Positions 42,452 to 50,510 of a stretch of 64,000 nt of DNA are shown one piece after another (the stretch's first letter is position 1; each line of letters begins with the position of its first letter). A program made the translations under genes and the position numbers. The notes under the pieces were generated by a model that was not told the origin of the DNA, searched no databases, and worked only from the letters and a program-made list of their open reading frames with translations. The stretch spans positions 496,001 to 560,000 of the forward strand of contig NZ_JAMBOV010000001.1 in the NCBI RefSeq assembly GCF_023715745.1, given 5' to 3'. This DNA is from Microbacterium oleivorans (GTDB lineage: Bacteria > Actinomycetota > Actinomycetes > Actinomycetales > Microbacteriaceae).

Positions 42452-42533
42452 GGCATCAGCTTTCCGTGTCGAGGAGGGGAATGCGACCGTGCGGCGGCCG
42501 GGGGGAGGAGGCGCGCCGCACGGCCGCGCGGGA

Positions 42534-44324
42534 TCAGGAGTGTTCGCCGGCGCCGGGGACACCGCCGGGTGCGGTGCCTCCGCCAGCGCCGCCCATCCCG
42601 CCGGGGCCGCCGCCCATTCCGCCGGCGACGGCTTCACCCGCCGCCACCGCTACCGACGAGCCGCCCGCAGACACCGTGTAGGTGCCGTCAGCGTCGATGC
42701 CGGAGGAGGAGAACACCACGGTCTGGAACTCCTTCTCCGCCGTGATGGAGAAGACGACTGAGCCGTCGGCATCTGTGATCTGGATCTCGTCTCCCGCGGA
42801 TCCGCTGACGGTCGCGGCGACCCAGGCCTGCGCTGTGCCGCTGTCGGGGGACTCGGCCATCCCCGAGCTGCCCACGGCGAGGAGGGTGCCGCCGGAGATG
42901 TCGAATCCGCCGTTGCTGTCGAGCGCACCGTTGCCGGCCGAGGTCGGGCCCCAGACGACGATGTCGCCGCCGGTCACGGTCACGGAGCCGTTCGAGTCGA
43001 TGCCGTCGCCGCCGGCATTCACGGTCAGGGTGCCTCCCGAGATCGTGATCGTCTCGCCGGTGTCGGCCATGCCGCCGCCCATGCCCCCCTCGGCGCCCTG
43101 GGCCCCGCTGTCCGATGCGGCATCGCCGCTGCCGTTGAGCCCGTCGTCGGACGCCGTCACCGCGACGTCCCCGCCGCTGATGGCGATGTCGGTCGCTTCG
43201 AGGCCCTCGTTCGACTGCTCGACGGTCACCGTGCCGCCGCCGATCTCCAGCGCCGCCTCGGCGTGCGCGCCGTCGTCTCCGGCGGTGACCGCGACCGTGC
43301 CGCCGAAGATCCCGATCGAGCCGTCGGAGTGCAGGCCGTCGTCCGTGGCCGACACGTCGATCGCGCCGTCGCCGATCGCGATGACGACGCCCGCGCTGAT
43401 GCCCTTCGAGCCGGCGTCCGCCGCGCCGTCGGCGCTGATCGAGACCGTGCCGCCCGTGATCACGGCATCCGTCGTCGCGGCGATGCCGTCGTCGCCGCTG
43501 GTGGCGCTGATGTCACCGCCTGAGATCCAGACGTACCCGCGTGTGGCGTCCTCGTCGTCGTCGCTTTTGAGCGCGTCGCCGCCGGCAGCGACCTCGAGGG
43601 TTCCGCCCGAGATGACGAGGGCGTCCTTGCCGCGGAGGGCGTCGTCGGCGGCATCCACCGTGATCGTCCCGCCGATGATCGCGAGGTCGTCGGTGCTGGC
43701 GATGCCGTCGTTGCCGTTGCCGGCGACGACGAGTGATCCGCTTCCGCTGACGGTGAGGTCGGCGTCGGCGTGGATCGCGGCGTTCGCCTCGGCGCTGTCG
43801 TCGTAGCTCGCGGCGTCCGAGACCGTGTTCTCACTGCCCGCCGCGAGGGAGATCACGACGTCGTCGGCGGTGATGGCGCTGATCGCCGCACCGTCGGCGT
43901 TCGTGATGTCGACGCCATCGAGGATGAGCACGACCTGCGCGTCGTCGGGCGCGGCGACGACGACCGACCCGGTCAGATCCCCGGTCAGGCGGTAGACGCC
44001 GCCGGCGGTGACGGTGACCGTCGCCCCGTCGACGGTCACTCCGTTCCCCGACGTCGTCGCCGTCGAGCCCTCGAGCGTGACGTCGACCGCGTCGTCCCCC
44101 GACCACTCGTCGTCGGCAACGACCGTGGCGTCCTCGTTCGCGGCGAGGACGGCCGTCGAATCGAGATCGGAGTCGATCTCGGCGACGGCGACGGTGGAGG
44201 AGTCGTTCGTCGTGGACGAGGTCCCGCTCGTGCCGGTCGAGGCGACGCCGGTCACGGCGCACCCCGCGAGCACGAGCCCGGCGAGGGTGAGAGGGACGGC
44301 GGGAAGGATCAGGCGGCGGCGCAT
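42534..44324 (-). CDS. Carbohydrate-binding-domain lipoprotein (DUF4353-like)
   Basis: 596 residues. A lipoprotein signal with lipobox LAGC places Cys22 as the lipid anchor. The mature part is built of short beta-helix-like repeats in which ISGGT/ITGGTV recurs every ~20-25 residues (DDLAIIGGTITVDAADDAL, and so on), with many DGI and DDG turns. These are typical of the carbohydrate-binding DUF4353 family. A Met/Gly-rich stretch (GGMGGGMAD) interrupts the repeats, and another (GGMGGGPGGMGGAGGG) precedes the C-terminus. CAGAGGAG lies before the ATG at 44324, which is inside the end of the VTC gene. It is probably a surface polymer-binding protein. Confidence 0.87.
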   Translation of the reverse strand: MRRRLILPAVPLTLAGLVLAGCAVTGVASTGTSGTSSTTNDSSTVAVAEIDSDLDSTAVLAANEDATVVADDEWSGDDAVDVTLEGSTATTSGNGVTVDGATVTVTAGGVYRLTGDLTGSVVVAAPDDAQVVLILDGVDITNADGAAISAITADDVVISLAAGSENTVSDAASYDDSAEANAAIHADADLTVSGSGSLVVAGNGNDGIASTDDLAIIGGTITVDAADDALRGKDALVISGGTLEVAAGGDALKSDDDEDATRGYVWISGGDISATSGDDGIAATTDAVITGGTVSISADGAADAGSKGISAGVVIAIGDGAIDVSATDDGLHSDGSIGIFGGTVAVTAGDDGAHAEAALEIGGGTVTVEQSNEGLEATDIAISGGDVAVTASDDGLNGSGDAASDSGAQGAEGGMGGGMADTGETITISGGTLTVNAGGDGIDSNGSVTVTGGDIVVWGPTSAGNGALDSNGGFDISGGTLLAVGSSGMAESPDSGTAQAWVAATVSGSAGDEIQITDADGSVVFSITAEKEFQTVVFSSSGIDADGTYTVSAGGSSVAVAAGEAVAGGMGGGPGGMGGAGGGTAPGGVPGAGEHS

Positions 44325-45112
44325 GGCAGCTCCTCTGTGTGGATGTCGGCGGATGAGGGGGAGAAGGGGCCGCGCAGGAGGCGTCCCCAGCGGTTGCGGG
44401 GGAGGTCGGGGCTCAGCGCGGCGAGCCCGGTCGCGTATTTGCTGACCGAGACGGGACGGTGCCCGGCGCGCCACAGCAGTCGGTCGAGAGCGGATGCCGA
44501 CGACGGCGACTTCGTCTCGACGATCGCGAGGTCGGGGAGGGAGAAGCCGGTGCCGTCCGGGCGGTCCCAGCGCAGGTCGGTGTCGATGGTCGCCCGCGAC
44601 GACTGGTCGGGGGCGAGGAGCGTCGCCCGTGCGTACCGGGTGACGAGCGTGGCATCCAGCTCGTCGACGCGATCGGTGTCGACGCCGATCGCCGCGAATG
44701 CCGCGGCGACCTCTTCCTGGGCCTCTGGGGTGAGCACGGCGCGCTGGGCGATGTCGTACTCCGACCGTTCCTTGACCGTCGTCCCACGAGCGCCGCGGGT
44801 CTTGATCTCGAGGTAGGCGGCGTGCGTGTCGACGTAGGTGCGGGTACGGAGCTTGAACCGCCGGCGGCGGGGCTGCGCGGCCATGTGGAAGCTGAGCAGG
44901 TCCGGGGTGTCGAAGTAGACGGACTCGTACGCGAACCGGCGGGCGCCGTCGATCTCGAGGACGCGGGTGCGCTCGTCGACCTGTGAGAGCAGGCCTCCCA
45001 GTGCGGACTGGGGCACGACGTACTTGCGGTCGACGCGGGCCAGGAGCGCCGCCTCGGCCACCATGTCCTCGAGGCTCACCCCGGCGAAGCGGGCGAGGCC
45101 GTCGGGACTCAT
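44309..45112 (-). CDS. VTC-domain polyphosphate-polymerase-like protein
   Basis: 267 residues, a single VTC tunnel domain. The basic and acidic residues that line the tunnel are visible: RVDRKYVVP, ESVYFDTPD, KLRTRTYVD, LEIKTRG, KERSEY, LVTRYARATL and IVETKSPSS. In yeast Vtc4 this fold makes polyphosphate from ATP. Bacterial members next to DUF4956 and surface proteins have no settled product. The gene is coupled to DUF4956 upstream (ATGA at 45109-45112) and overlaps the lipoprotein gene by 16 bases. Confidence 0.9.
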   Translation of the reverse strand: MSPDGLARFAGVSLEDMVAEAALLARVDRKYVVPQSALGGLLSQVDERTRVLEIDGARRFAYESVYFDTPDLLSFHMAAQPRRRRFKLRTRTYVDTHAAYLEIKTRGARGTTVKERSEYDIAQRAVLTPEAQEEVAAAFAAIGVDTDRVDELDATLVTRYARATLLAPDQSSRATIDTDLRWDRPDGTGFSLPDLAIVETKSPSSASALDRLLWRAGHRPVSVSKYATGLAALSPDLPRNRWGRLLRGPFSPSSADIHTEELPCAAA

Positions 45113-45732
45113 CGGACTGCTCCGGCCGTGAGACGGCCCTCGATCCGCTGCGATGTCGCCGGGTCCGCCGAGATGCTGCTTTGATCCGAGATGCGGTAGC
45201 GCACATCGACGGTTGTCGTGTCGTTGACGAGGTCGAGCTCCTGCACGGTCAGCGAGGTGACCTCACCGCCGAGCCGCTGCCCGACGAGGGCGCGGAGCGC
45301 GGCCTCGTCGGCCTCGGCACGGTCGAGTCGCACCACCTGATGGCGGCTGCGGGAGAGCAGGCGCGGGTGGTCTGCTGCCCACATCACGACGAGGATCAGT
45401 GCGATGAGTCCGGTGACGGGCAGGATGTCGGTGGTCGGAAGGCCGGCCATCAGGCCCGTGGCCAGAGCGGCGAAGTAGTAGGCGACCTCGCGCTGCGAGA
45501 TCTCCGAGGAACGGAGCCGGATGATCGAGAGCACGCCGAACAGGCCGAGGCCGAGGCCGAGTGCGACCTCCGCCGTGCCGAGGACCGTCGCGACGGCCAT
45601 CACCCCGACGTTGACCCCGAGGAAGGCGACGACCAGGTCACGACGACGGTGACGCCGGTAGTACAGGCCCAGGCTCAGGATGAGGGCGGCGGCGAGGTCG
45701 ATCGCGATGAGCGAGATCGAGGCGATGGTCAT
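45109..45732 (-). CDS. DUF4956 membrane protein
   Basis: 207 residues. Three or four membrane helices occupy the first ~125 residues. The family signature is GLFGVLSIIRLRSSEISQRE, in which RLR and the following acidic residues are conserved. A cytoplasmic tail of about 80 residues follows (VVRLDRAEADEAAL...). DUF4956 proteins almost always neighbour VTC proteins, so the two probably work as one membrane-coupled enzyme complex. That is inference. Both ends overlap neighbours by ATGA. Confidence 0.92.
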   Translation of the reverse strand: MTIASISLIAIDLAAALILSLGLYYRRHRRRDLVVAFLGVNVGVMAVATVLGTAEVALGLGLGLFGVLSIIRLRSSEISQREVAYYFAALATGLMAGLPTTDILPVTGLIALILVVMWAADHPRLLSRSRHQVVRLDRAEADEAALRALVGQRLGGEVTSLTVQELDLVNDTTTVDVRYRISDQSSISADPATSQRIEGRLTAGAVR

Positions 45733-46868
45733 GGGTTCCTCCGTGGGTGAGTGGTGACGATGTCCATCTGAGCGACGGCACCTTCACCGTTCCTAAGAGC
45801 CGCATTGACCGCCGATTCGAGGCGTGGCGCGCGCGGGGTCCGGCCGAACACGACGCTTCGCTGGATGAGGTAGCCGAGCGCGAACAGCGCTGCCTCGGTC
45901 AGGAGCTTGGCGGCCAGGAGCGGCAGCCCAGCTGCGGTGAGCATCGTCATCCAGGCGACGTTCGAGGCCAGCAGGGCACCGGCGAGCAGGGCGTACCGTG
46001 TCGCCTCGCGGCGCAGAGCACCTGCGCCGTCGCGTCGGAAGACGACGTGCCGGTTGACGACGAAGTTCACGGTCGCGCTCACGAGCCGCGAGGCGACGAT
46101 CGAGGGGATCAAGGCTCCCGTCGACGCGGTCAGGACGAAAAGCAGCAGGGTGTCGACCGCGAAGGCCAGCAGCGACGAGGCGGCGAACAGCGCGAGCGGC
46201 AGCCCGACCCGCAGGGTGTCGGTCAGTGGCCGGAAGTGGCTCGAGGTGTTCCCCGCCAGGTAGACCGTCTCGATCGGGACCTCGCTCGCCGCCCACCCGT
46301 CGCGGTGACAGCGCAGGAGCACGTTCTGCTCGTACTCGAAGCGGTCTCCGCGCTGGTCGAGCATCCAGGGCAGCATGACGGGCGGGATGCCGCGCAGCCC
46401 CGTCTGGGTGTCGGAGAGGCTCCACCCGGCCGCGAGGCGGAACGTCACCCGCGCCGCGCCGTTGCCGAGCCTGCTGCGCGTCGGATTGCCGCGTCGGCCG
46501 GTGTCGCGGCATCCGAGCACCATCGCGGGCGTGCCCGCGTCCATCGCGGCGACGGTGGCCGCTCCCACGTTCAGGATGTCCCGCACCACGTGCTGACCGT
46601 CCGCGTCGGCTGTGATCACCGCACGCCCGGGGAAAGCGGTCATCGCGTGCTGGAATCCGGTGCGCAGCGCTGCGCCCTTCCCCCGGTTCCGCACGTGTCC
46701 GAGCACCGTCGCCCCGAGTGCGGCGACGTCGTCGAAGACGGCCGCATGGTGCGGTCCGCTGCCGTCGTCGACGACGACGATCGAGATGCCGGGGGCGGAG
46801 GTCGTCAGCTCACCGACGAGGTCCGTCAGGGTCGCGCCGGGTTCGTAGGCGGGGATGAGGATGATCAC
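45729..46868 (-). CDS. Fusion of GT2 glycosyltransferase and GtrA-like flippase domain
   Basis: 379 residues. The N-terminal ~215 residues form a DPM1-like GT2 domain (LIPAYEPGATL; VVVDDGSG; VITADADGQH; DTQTGLRGI). From about 220 comes a GtrA domain with four helices (FAVDTLLLFVLTAS; SATVNFVVNRHVVFR). Such proteins attach sugar to a polyprenyl carrier and move it across the membrane. It lies between the secreted phosphodiester glycosidase and DUF4956/VTC, suggesting one surface-polymer pathway. Its 3' end overlaps the DUF4956 start by four bases. Confidence 0.93.
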   Translation of the reverse strand: MIILIPAYEPGATLTDLVGELTTSAPGISIVVVDDGSGPHHAAVFDDVAALGATVLGHVRNRGKGAALRTGFQHAMTAFPGRAVITADADGQHVVRDILNVGAATVAAMDAGTPAMVLGCRDTGRRGNPTRSRLGNGAARVTFRLAAGWSLSDTQTGLRGIPPVMLPWMLDQRGDRFEYEQNVLLRCHRDGWAASEVPIETVYLAGNTSSHFRPLTDTLRVGLPLALFAASSLLAFAVDTLLLFVLTASTGALIPSIVASRLVSATVNFVVNRHVVFRRDGAGALRREATRYALLAGALLASNVAWMTMLTAAGLPLLAAKLLTEAALFALGYLIQRSVVFGRTPRAPRLESAVNAALRNGEGAVAQMDIVTTHPRRNP

Positions 46869-46871
46869 GGC

Positions 46872-47825
46872 TCACTCCTCGATGTAGAGGATGTCGCTCG
46901 TGCCGCGCTCGCCGCCGTTGGAGGGCTGGTTCACGACCTCGCCGTCGAAGAACATCGTCGACGACCCGCCGCCGTCGAGGTTGTAGGCGGTAACGGCGCC
47001 GAGGTCGATCATGATCTGGGCGAGCTCGGTGAGGGTCGCGCCGCGGCTGTAGCCCTCGCTGCGGCCGTCGACGACGACGAAGACGAGGTGGTCGTCGTCG
47101 ATCACGCCGACGGCGGTGCGGGGCTGCTCGCCCTGGATCGAATGGTTGCCGACGTTGGTGTCGACTTCGACGCTGTCGATTCCGGCCACGGCAGCTCCGT
47201 CCTCGACGAGTGCGGGGCCGAAGCTGAGGGTGTTCCAGACCCCGTCGGCGAGCAGCTGGTCGGCGCTCGTGGCCGTCTCGTCGTAGACCTGCACCGTTCC
47301 GTCGGTGTAGAAGGCCAAGCCGGTGCGCGCGGGGGAGTCCCGGTAGACGACGCCGTTGCGGATCACGATGCCGGTGTCGCGGAAGCCGTAGTAATCCCCG
47401 TTGATCGCGAACACGGCGTCGTTGTCCTCGGCGATGCCGCTCGTGGTCTCGGTGATGTTCTCGCCGAACTGATCCTTCGCGAACGCGGAGCGCAGCCGGG
47501 TGGCGTCCGAAAGGACCACATCGGCGACGTAGTACGTGAGGGTGTCGTCGCCCGAACCGGTGACGACCTGAGACACGGTGATGCTTGTCTCGCCGTCGGA
47601 GTAGGTGTCTCCGTCGACGGCACCCGCCGCATCCGTTGCCGATGTCGTCGGCTCGACGGCGGAGTTCTCGGCCTCGTACGCCGAGACGTCGGCGATCTCG
47701 ACGTGCTCGATGAGGAAGCGATCGGCGGCCCACGCCGTCGCCCCTCCGACGGCGAGGGCGACGGTGAGGCCGCCGGCGATGAGGGCGGTGCGGAGGCGGC
47801 GGCGCGGTCTGACGGTGTGAGGCAT
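46872..47825 (-). CDS. Phosphodiester glycosidase family protein (NAGPA), secreted
   Basis: 317 residues. A signal anchor lies at about residues 12-33. The NAGPA/DUF2233 domain follows, with FAINGDYYGFRDTGI, then PRTAVGV, FVVVDGRSEGYSRGATLTEL and the hallmark NLDGGGSSTMFF. Family members remove or hydrolyse sugar-phosphodiester bonds, as in lysosomal uncovering enzyme and some wall polymers. It is the first gene of the seven-gene minus-strand operon, with three bases between its stop and the next ATG. TGGAGG lies only one base before the ATG, so the exact start may differ. Confidence 0.9.
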   Translation of the reverse strand: MPHTVRPRRRLRTALIAGGLTVALAVGGATAWAADRFLIEHVEIADVSAYEAENSAVEPTTSATDAAGAVDGDTYSDGETSITVSQVVTGSGDDTLTYYVADVVLSDATRLRSAFAKDQFGENITETTSGIAEDNDAVFAINGDYYGFRDTGIVIRNGVVYRDSPARTGLAFYTDGTVQVYDETATSADQLLADGVWNTLSFGPALVEDGAAVAGIDSVEVDTNVGNHSIQGEQPRTAVGVIDDDHLVFVVVDGRSEGYSRGATLTELAQIMIDLGAVTAYNLDGGGSSTMFFDGEVVNQPSNGGERGTSDILYIEE

Positions 47826-47860
47826 GCCTCCAGGAGTACGGACGCAATGTCGGGCCGACG

Positions 47861-47889
47861 TTGACCGATGCTGAGAGCGGGATTAACGA
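47861..47889 (+). promoter_or_regulatory. Probable sigma-70-type promoter of the P450 gene
   Basis: TTGACC (47861-47866), a 17-base spacer, then TAACGA (47884-47889). This gives a leader of about 75 bases before the ATG at 47974. It is the best -35/-10 pair I can see in the window. Confidence 0.5.
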
Positions 47890-47973
47890 TGCCGTCCGGG
47901 ATGCCGACTACCACACGCCATCCGCATACGCAGGCCCCTGTCGGGCACGGCGGCCGGCTGCGAGCGTCGGAGC

Positions 47974-49356
47974 ATGGCGACCACCGATGAGACTTCGACG
48001 CCCACACCGCAGACCCGTGCAGAGCGCGCCGCGGACCCGACGCTCGGTGTCGTGTCGCGCGCCGCGTGGCGCGACGACTCCGCCTCGCTGCTGACCCGCG
48101 GCTACCGTTTCGGCGAGCACATCTGGCGCCGCGTTCCGGGTGGCGCGCGGTCCGCGCCGATGCGCCTGCTCTTCTCGGACGCGCTCCTCGTCCGCGGCGC
48201 GGAGGGGGTCGCGGCGTTCTACGACGATCAGCGCGTCGCGCGCCACGGGGCCATGCCGCCGTTCATCCAGGAGACCCTCTTCGGGCACGAGTCCGTCCAC
48301 AGCCTCGACGGCGAGGACCACCGGCACCGGAAAGCCACCTTCGTCTCGGCGCTCTACGAGGACGAGCAGGTCGCCCGGCTGCGACCGCATCTCGAGCGGG
48401 AGTGGCGGCACGAGGTCGACGAGTGGATCGCCGGCGGAACGCGGTCGGCGTACGACGCCGCCGTCGGAGCCCTGGGCCGCGCGATCATGCGGTGGGCAGG
48501 GCTCCCCGGCACCGGCGAGGCGAAGACGCGGTGGGCGCGGCGGCAGGCGCAGATCGTCGACGGGTTCGGCGTGCCCTACTCGCCCGAGTACGTGCTGTCC
48601 GCGCTGAATCGGCGCTGGTCTGACCGTCACGCCGAGCGGCTGATCCGCGCTGTCCGCGCGGGGCGGCTCGATGCTCACCCGGACACCGCGCTGGCAGCCT
48701 GGGCGTGGCACCGCGACCGGGACGGCCGACTGCTCAGCGCGCGTCTCGCGGGGGTCGAACTGCAGAACAGCTTCCGTCCGATGATCGCCGTCGCCCGCTT
48801 CAGCGCCTTCGCCGCGAAGCGGCTGCAGGAGCACCCGGAGTGGCGGGAGCGCATCGCCGCGGAGGTCAGCGAGCGAGCATCGCTCGTCGACGGTCCGCTC
48901 GCCACCGCGTTCGCCCAGGAGATCCGCCGCCTGTCGCCCTTCGTCCCGATGCTGCCGGCGTTCGCCACGCAGGACATCGAGGTCGACGGTCGCACGGTGC
49001 GCGCGGGCGGTCGCATCGTGCTCGACATCCTCGGCACCGACACGGACGAGCGATCCTGGGAACGTCCCGACGTGTTCGACCCGGAGCGCTTCGTCGGCGT
49101 CGACGACTACGAGGCGATCGCCGCCTTCATCCCGCACGGGGGCGCGGACGTCGCGACGGGTCATCGCTGTCCGGGCGAGAAGCTCGCGATCGCGGGACTC
49201 GCGGCATCCATCAGCGCCCTCAGCGACCCCCGCCTCACCGTCCTCCCCGCGGGGCTCGAGGTGAACGAGCGACGGATGCCGACGAAGCCCCGCTCGGGCG
49301 GGCGCGTGCGGGCCGCGGGGTCGTCCGACGGAGCGCGCTGCCCGTTCCACCGCTGA
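47974..49356 (+). CDS. Cytochrome P450 of the CYP152 peroxygenase family
   Basis: 460 residues. The heme ligand is Cys399 in GHRCPGEKLA. The I-helix has Arg268-Pro269 (LQNSFRPMIAV) where ordinary P450s have the acid-alcohol pair. This Arg-Pro pair binds the fatty-acid carboxylate in CYP152 enzymes, which use hydrogen peroxide and need no reductase. No redox partner gene is nearby, in agreement. His109 (SVHSLDG) occupies the site that is Gln in P450BSbeta and His in the decarboxylase OleT. Likely reaction: alpha/beta-hydroxylation or decarboxylation of fatty acids. A promoter is proposed upstream. Confidence 0.93.
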   Translation: MATTDETSTPTPQTRAERAADPTLGVVSRAAWRDDSASLLTRGYRFGEHIWRRVPGGARSAPMRLLFSDALLVRGAEGVAAFYDDQRVARHGAMPPFIQETLFGHESVHSLDGEDHRHRKATFVSALYEDEQVARLRPHLEREWRHEVDEWIAGGTRSAYDAAVGALGRAIMRWAGLPGTGEAKTRWARRQAQIVDGFGVPYSPEYVLSALNRRWSDRHAERLIRAVRAGRLDAHPDTALAAWAWHRDRDGRLLSARLAGVELQNSFRPMIAVARFSAFAAKRLQEHPEWRERIAAEVSERASLVDGPLATAFAQEIRRLSPFVPMLPAFATQDIEVDGRTVRAGGRIVLDILGTDTDERSWERPDVFDPERFVGVDDYEAIAAFIPHGGADVATGHRCPGEKLAIAGLAASISALSDPRLTVLPAGLEVNERRMPTKPRSGGRVRAAGSSDGARCPFHR

Positions 49357-49445
49357 GGTCCGATGCCACGATCGCCCAGGCCACGCAACCCCCTCTGAAC
49401 TGCGAGGTCGCGGCAGCAGGGTGACCTCCGACCAGGAGGCACACC

Positions 49446-50510
49446 ATGGCAGAACAGAACACCCGCCAGACGACACGCACGGACGCCCCCGACCCCGAGG
49501 CATCCCGCAAACCCGACTCCGTGACCGACGTGAAGAAGCGGTCGTGGAAGTACGTGCTGGGCAAGACGATCCGTGAGTTCAGCGCGGACCAATGCACGGA
49601 TGCCGCGGCAGGCCTCACGTACTACGGGGTGCTCGCGCTCTTCCCGGCGCTCATCGCGATCTTCTCGCTGCTCGGCGTCGTGGGCCAGGGGCAGGCGACC
49701 GCCGACGCCGTCCTCGGAATCGTGCGCGACGTCGCCCCCTCCGACACGGCCAGCGCGCTGGAGGGGCCGATCCAGCAGGTCGCATCGTCCCCCGGAGCGG
49801 GCGTCGCCCTCGTCGTCGGCATCCTCGTGGCCCTCTGGTCGGCGTCCGGGTACGTGGGGGCCTTCTCACGGGCGATGAACCGGATCTACGAGATCGAGGA
49901 GGGGCGTCCGTTCTGGAAGCTGCGCCCGATGCAGCTGCTCGTGACGCTCGTCGCGGTCGTCTCGCTCGCGCTGGTCGCGCTGGGCCTCGTCCTCTCGGGC
50001 GACGTGGCCCGATCGCTCGGCGAGGCCATCGGTCTCGGTGACGGCGTCCTGCTCGCCTGGAACATCGCGAAGTGGCCGGTGATGCTGTTCATCGTCGTGC
50101 TCCTGGTCGCGATCCTGTACTACGCGACACCCAACGCGAAGCAGCCGAAGTTCCGCTGGATCAGCATCGGCGCGCTGATCGCGATCGTCGTGATGATCCT
50201 CGCCACCGCGGGTTTCGCGTTCTACGTCGCCAACTTCTCGAACTACGACCGGACGTACGGCTCGCTGGCGGGTGTCATCGTGTTCCTGCTCTGGCTGTGG
50301 ATCGCCAACAACGTGCTCCTGTTCGGCGCGGAGTTCGACGCCGAACTCGAGCGCGGCCGCCAGTTGCAGGGCGGCATCGCCGCCGAGGAGGACATCCAGC
50401 TGCCGGCCCGCGACACGCGGAAGTCCGACAAGCAGGCCGCCAAGGAGCAGAAGGACATCGAAGAAGGCCGACGCATCCGCCTCGCCCATGGCGAGGACGA
50501 GAACCGATGA
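49446..50510 (+). CDS. YihY/virulence factor BrkB family membrane protein
   Basis: 354 residues with six membrane helices. Conserved family segments are DAAAGLTYYGVLALFPALIA in the first helix, SASGYVGAFSRAMNRIYE, and YYATPNAKQPKFRWISIGAL. Later LLWLWIANNVLLFGAEFDAEL ends the domain. The tail is charged and cytoplasmic. The former name ribonuclease BN is not supported for this family; the function is unknown. ACCAGGAGGCAC gives a strong ribosome-binding site before the ATG at 49446. It is coupled to the permease gene by ATGA. Confidence 0.93.
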   Translation: MAEQNTRQTTRTDAPDPEASRKPDSVTDVKKRSWKYVLGKTIREFSADQCTDAAAGLTYYGVLALFPALIAIFSLLGVVGQGQATADAVLGIVRDVAPSDTASALEGPIQQVASSPGAGVALVVGILVALWSASGYVGAFSRAMNRIYEIEEGRPFWKLRPMQLLVTLVAVVSLALVALGLVLSGDVARSLGEAIGLGDGVLLAWNIAKWPVMLFIVVLLVAILYYATPNAKQPKFRWISIGALIAIVVMILATAGFAFYVANFSNYDRTYGSLAGVIVFLLWLWIANNVLLFGAEFDAELERGRQLQGGIAAEEDIQLPARDTRKSDKQAAKEQKDIEEGRRIRLAHGEDENR

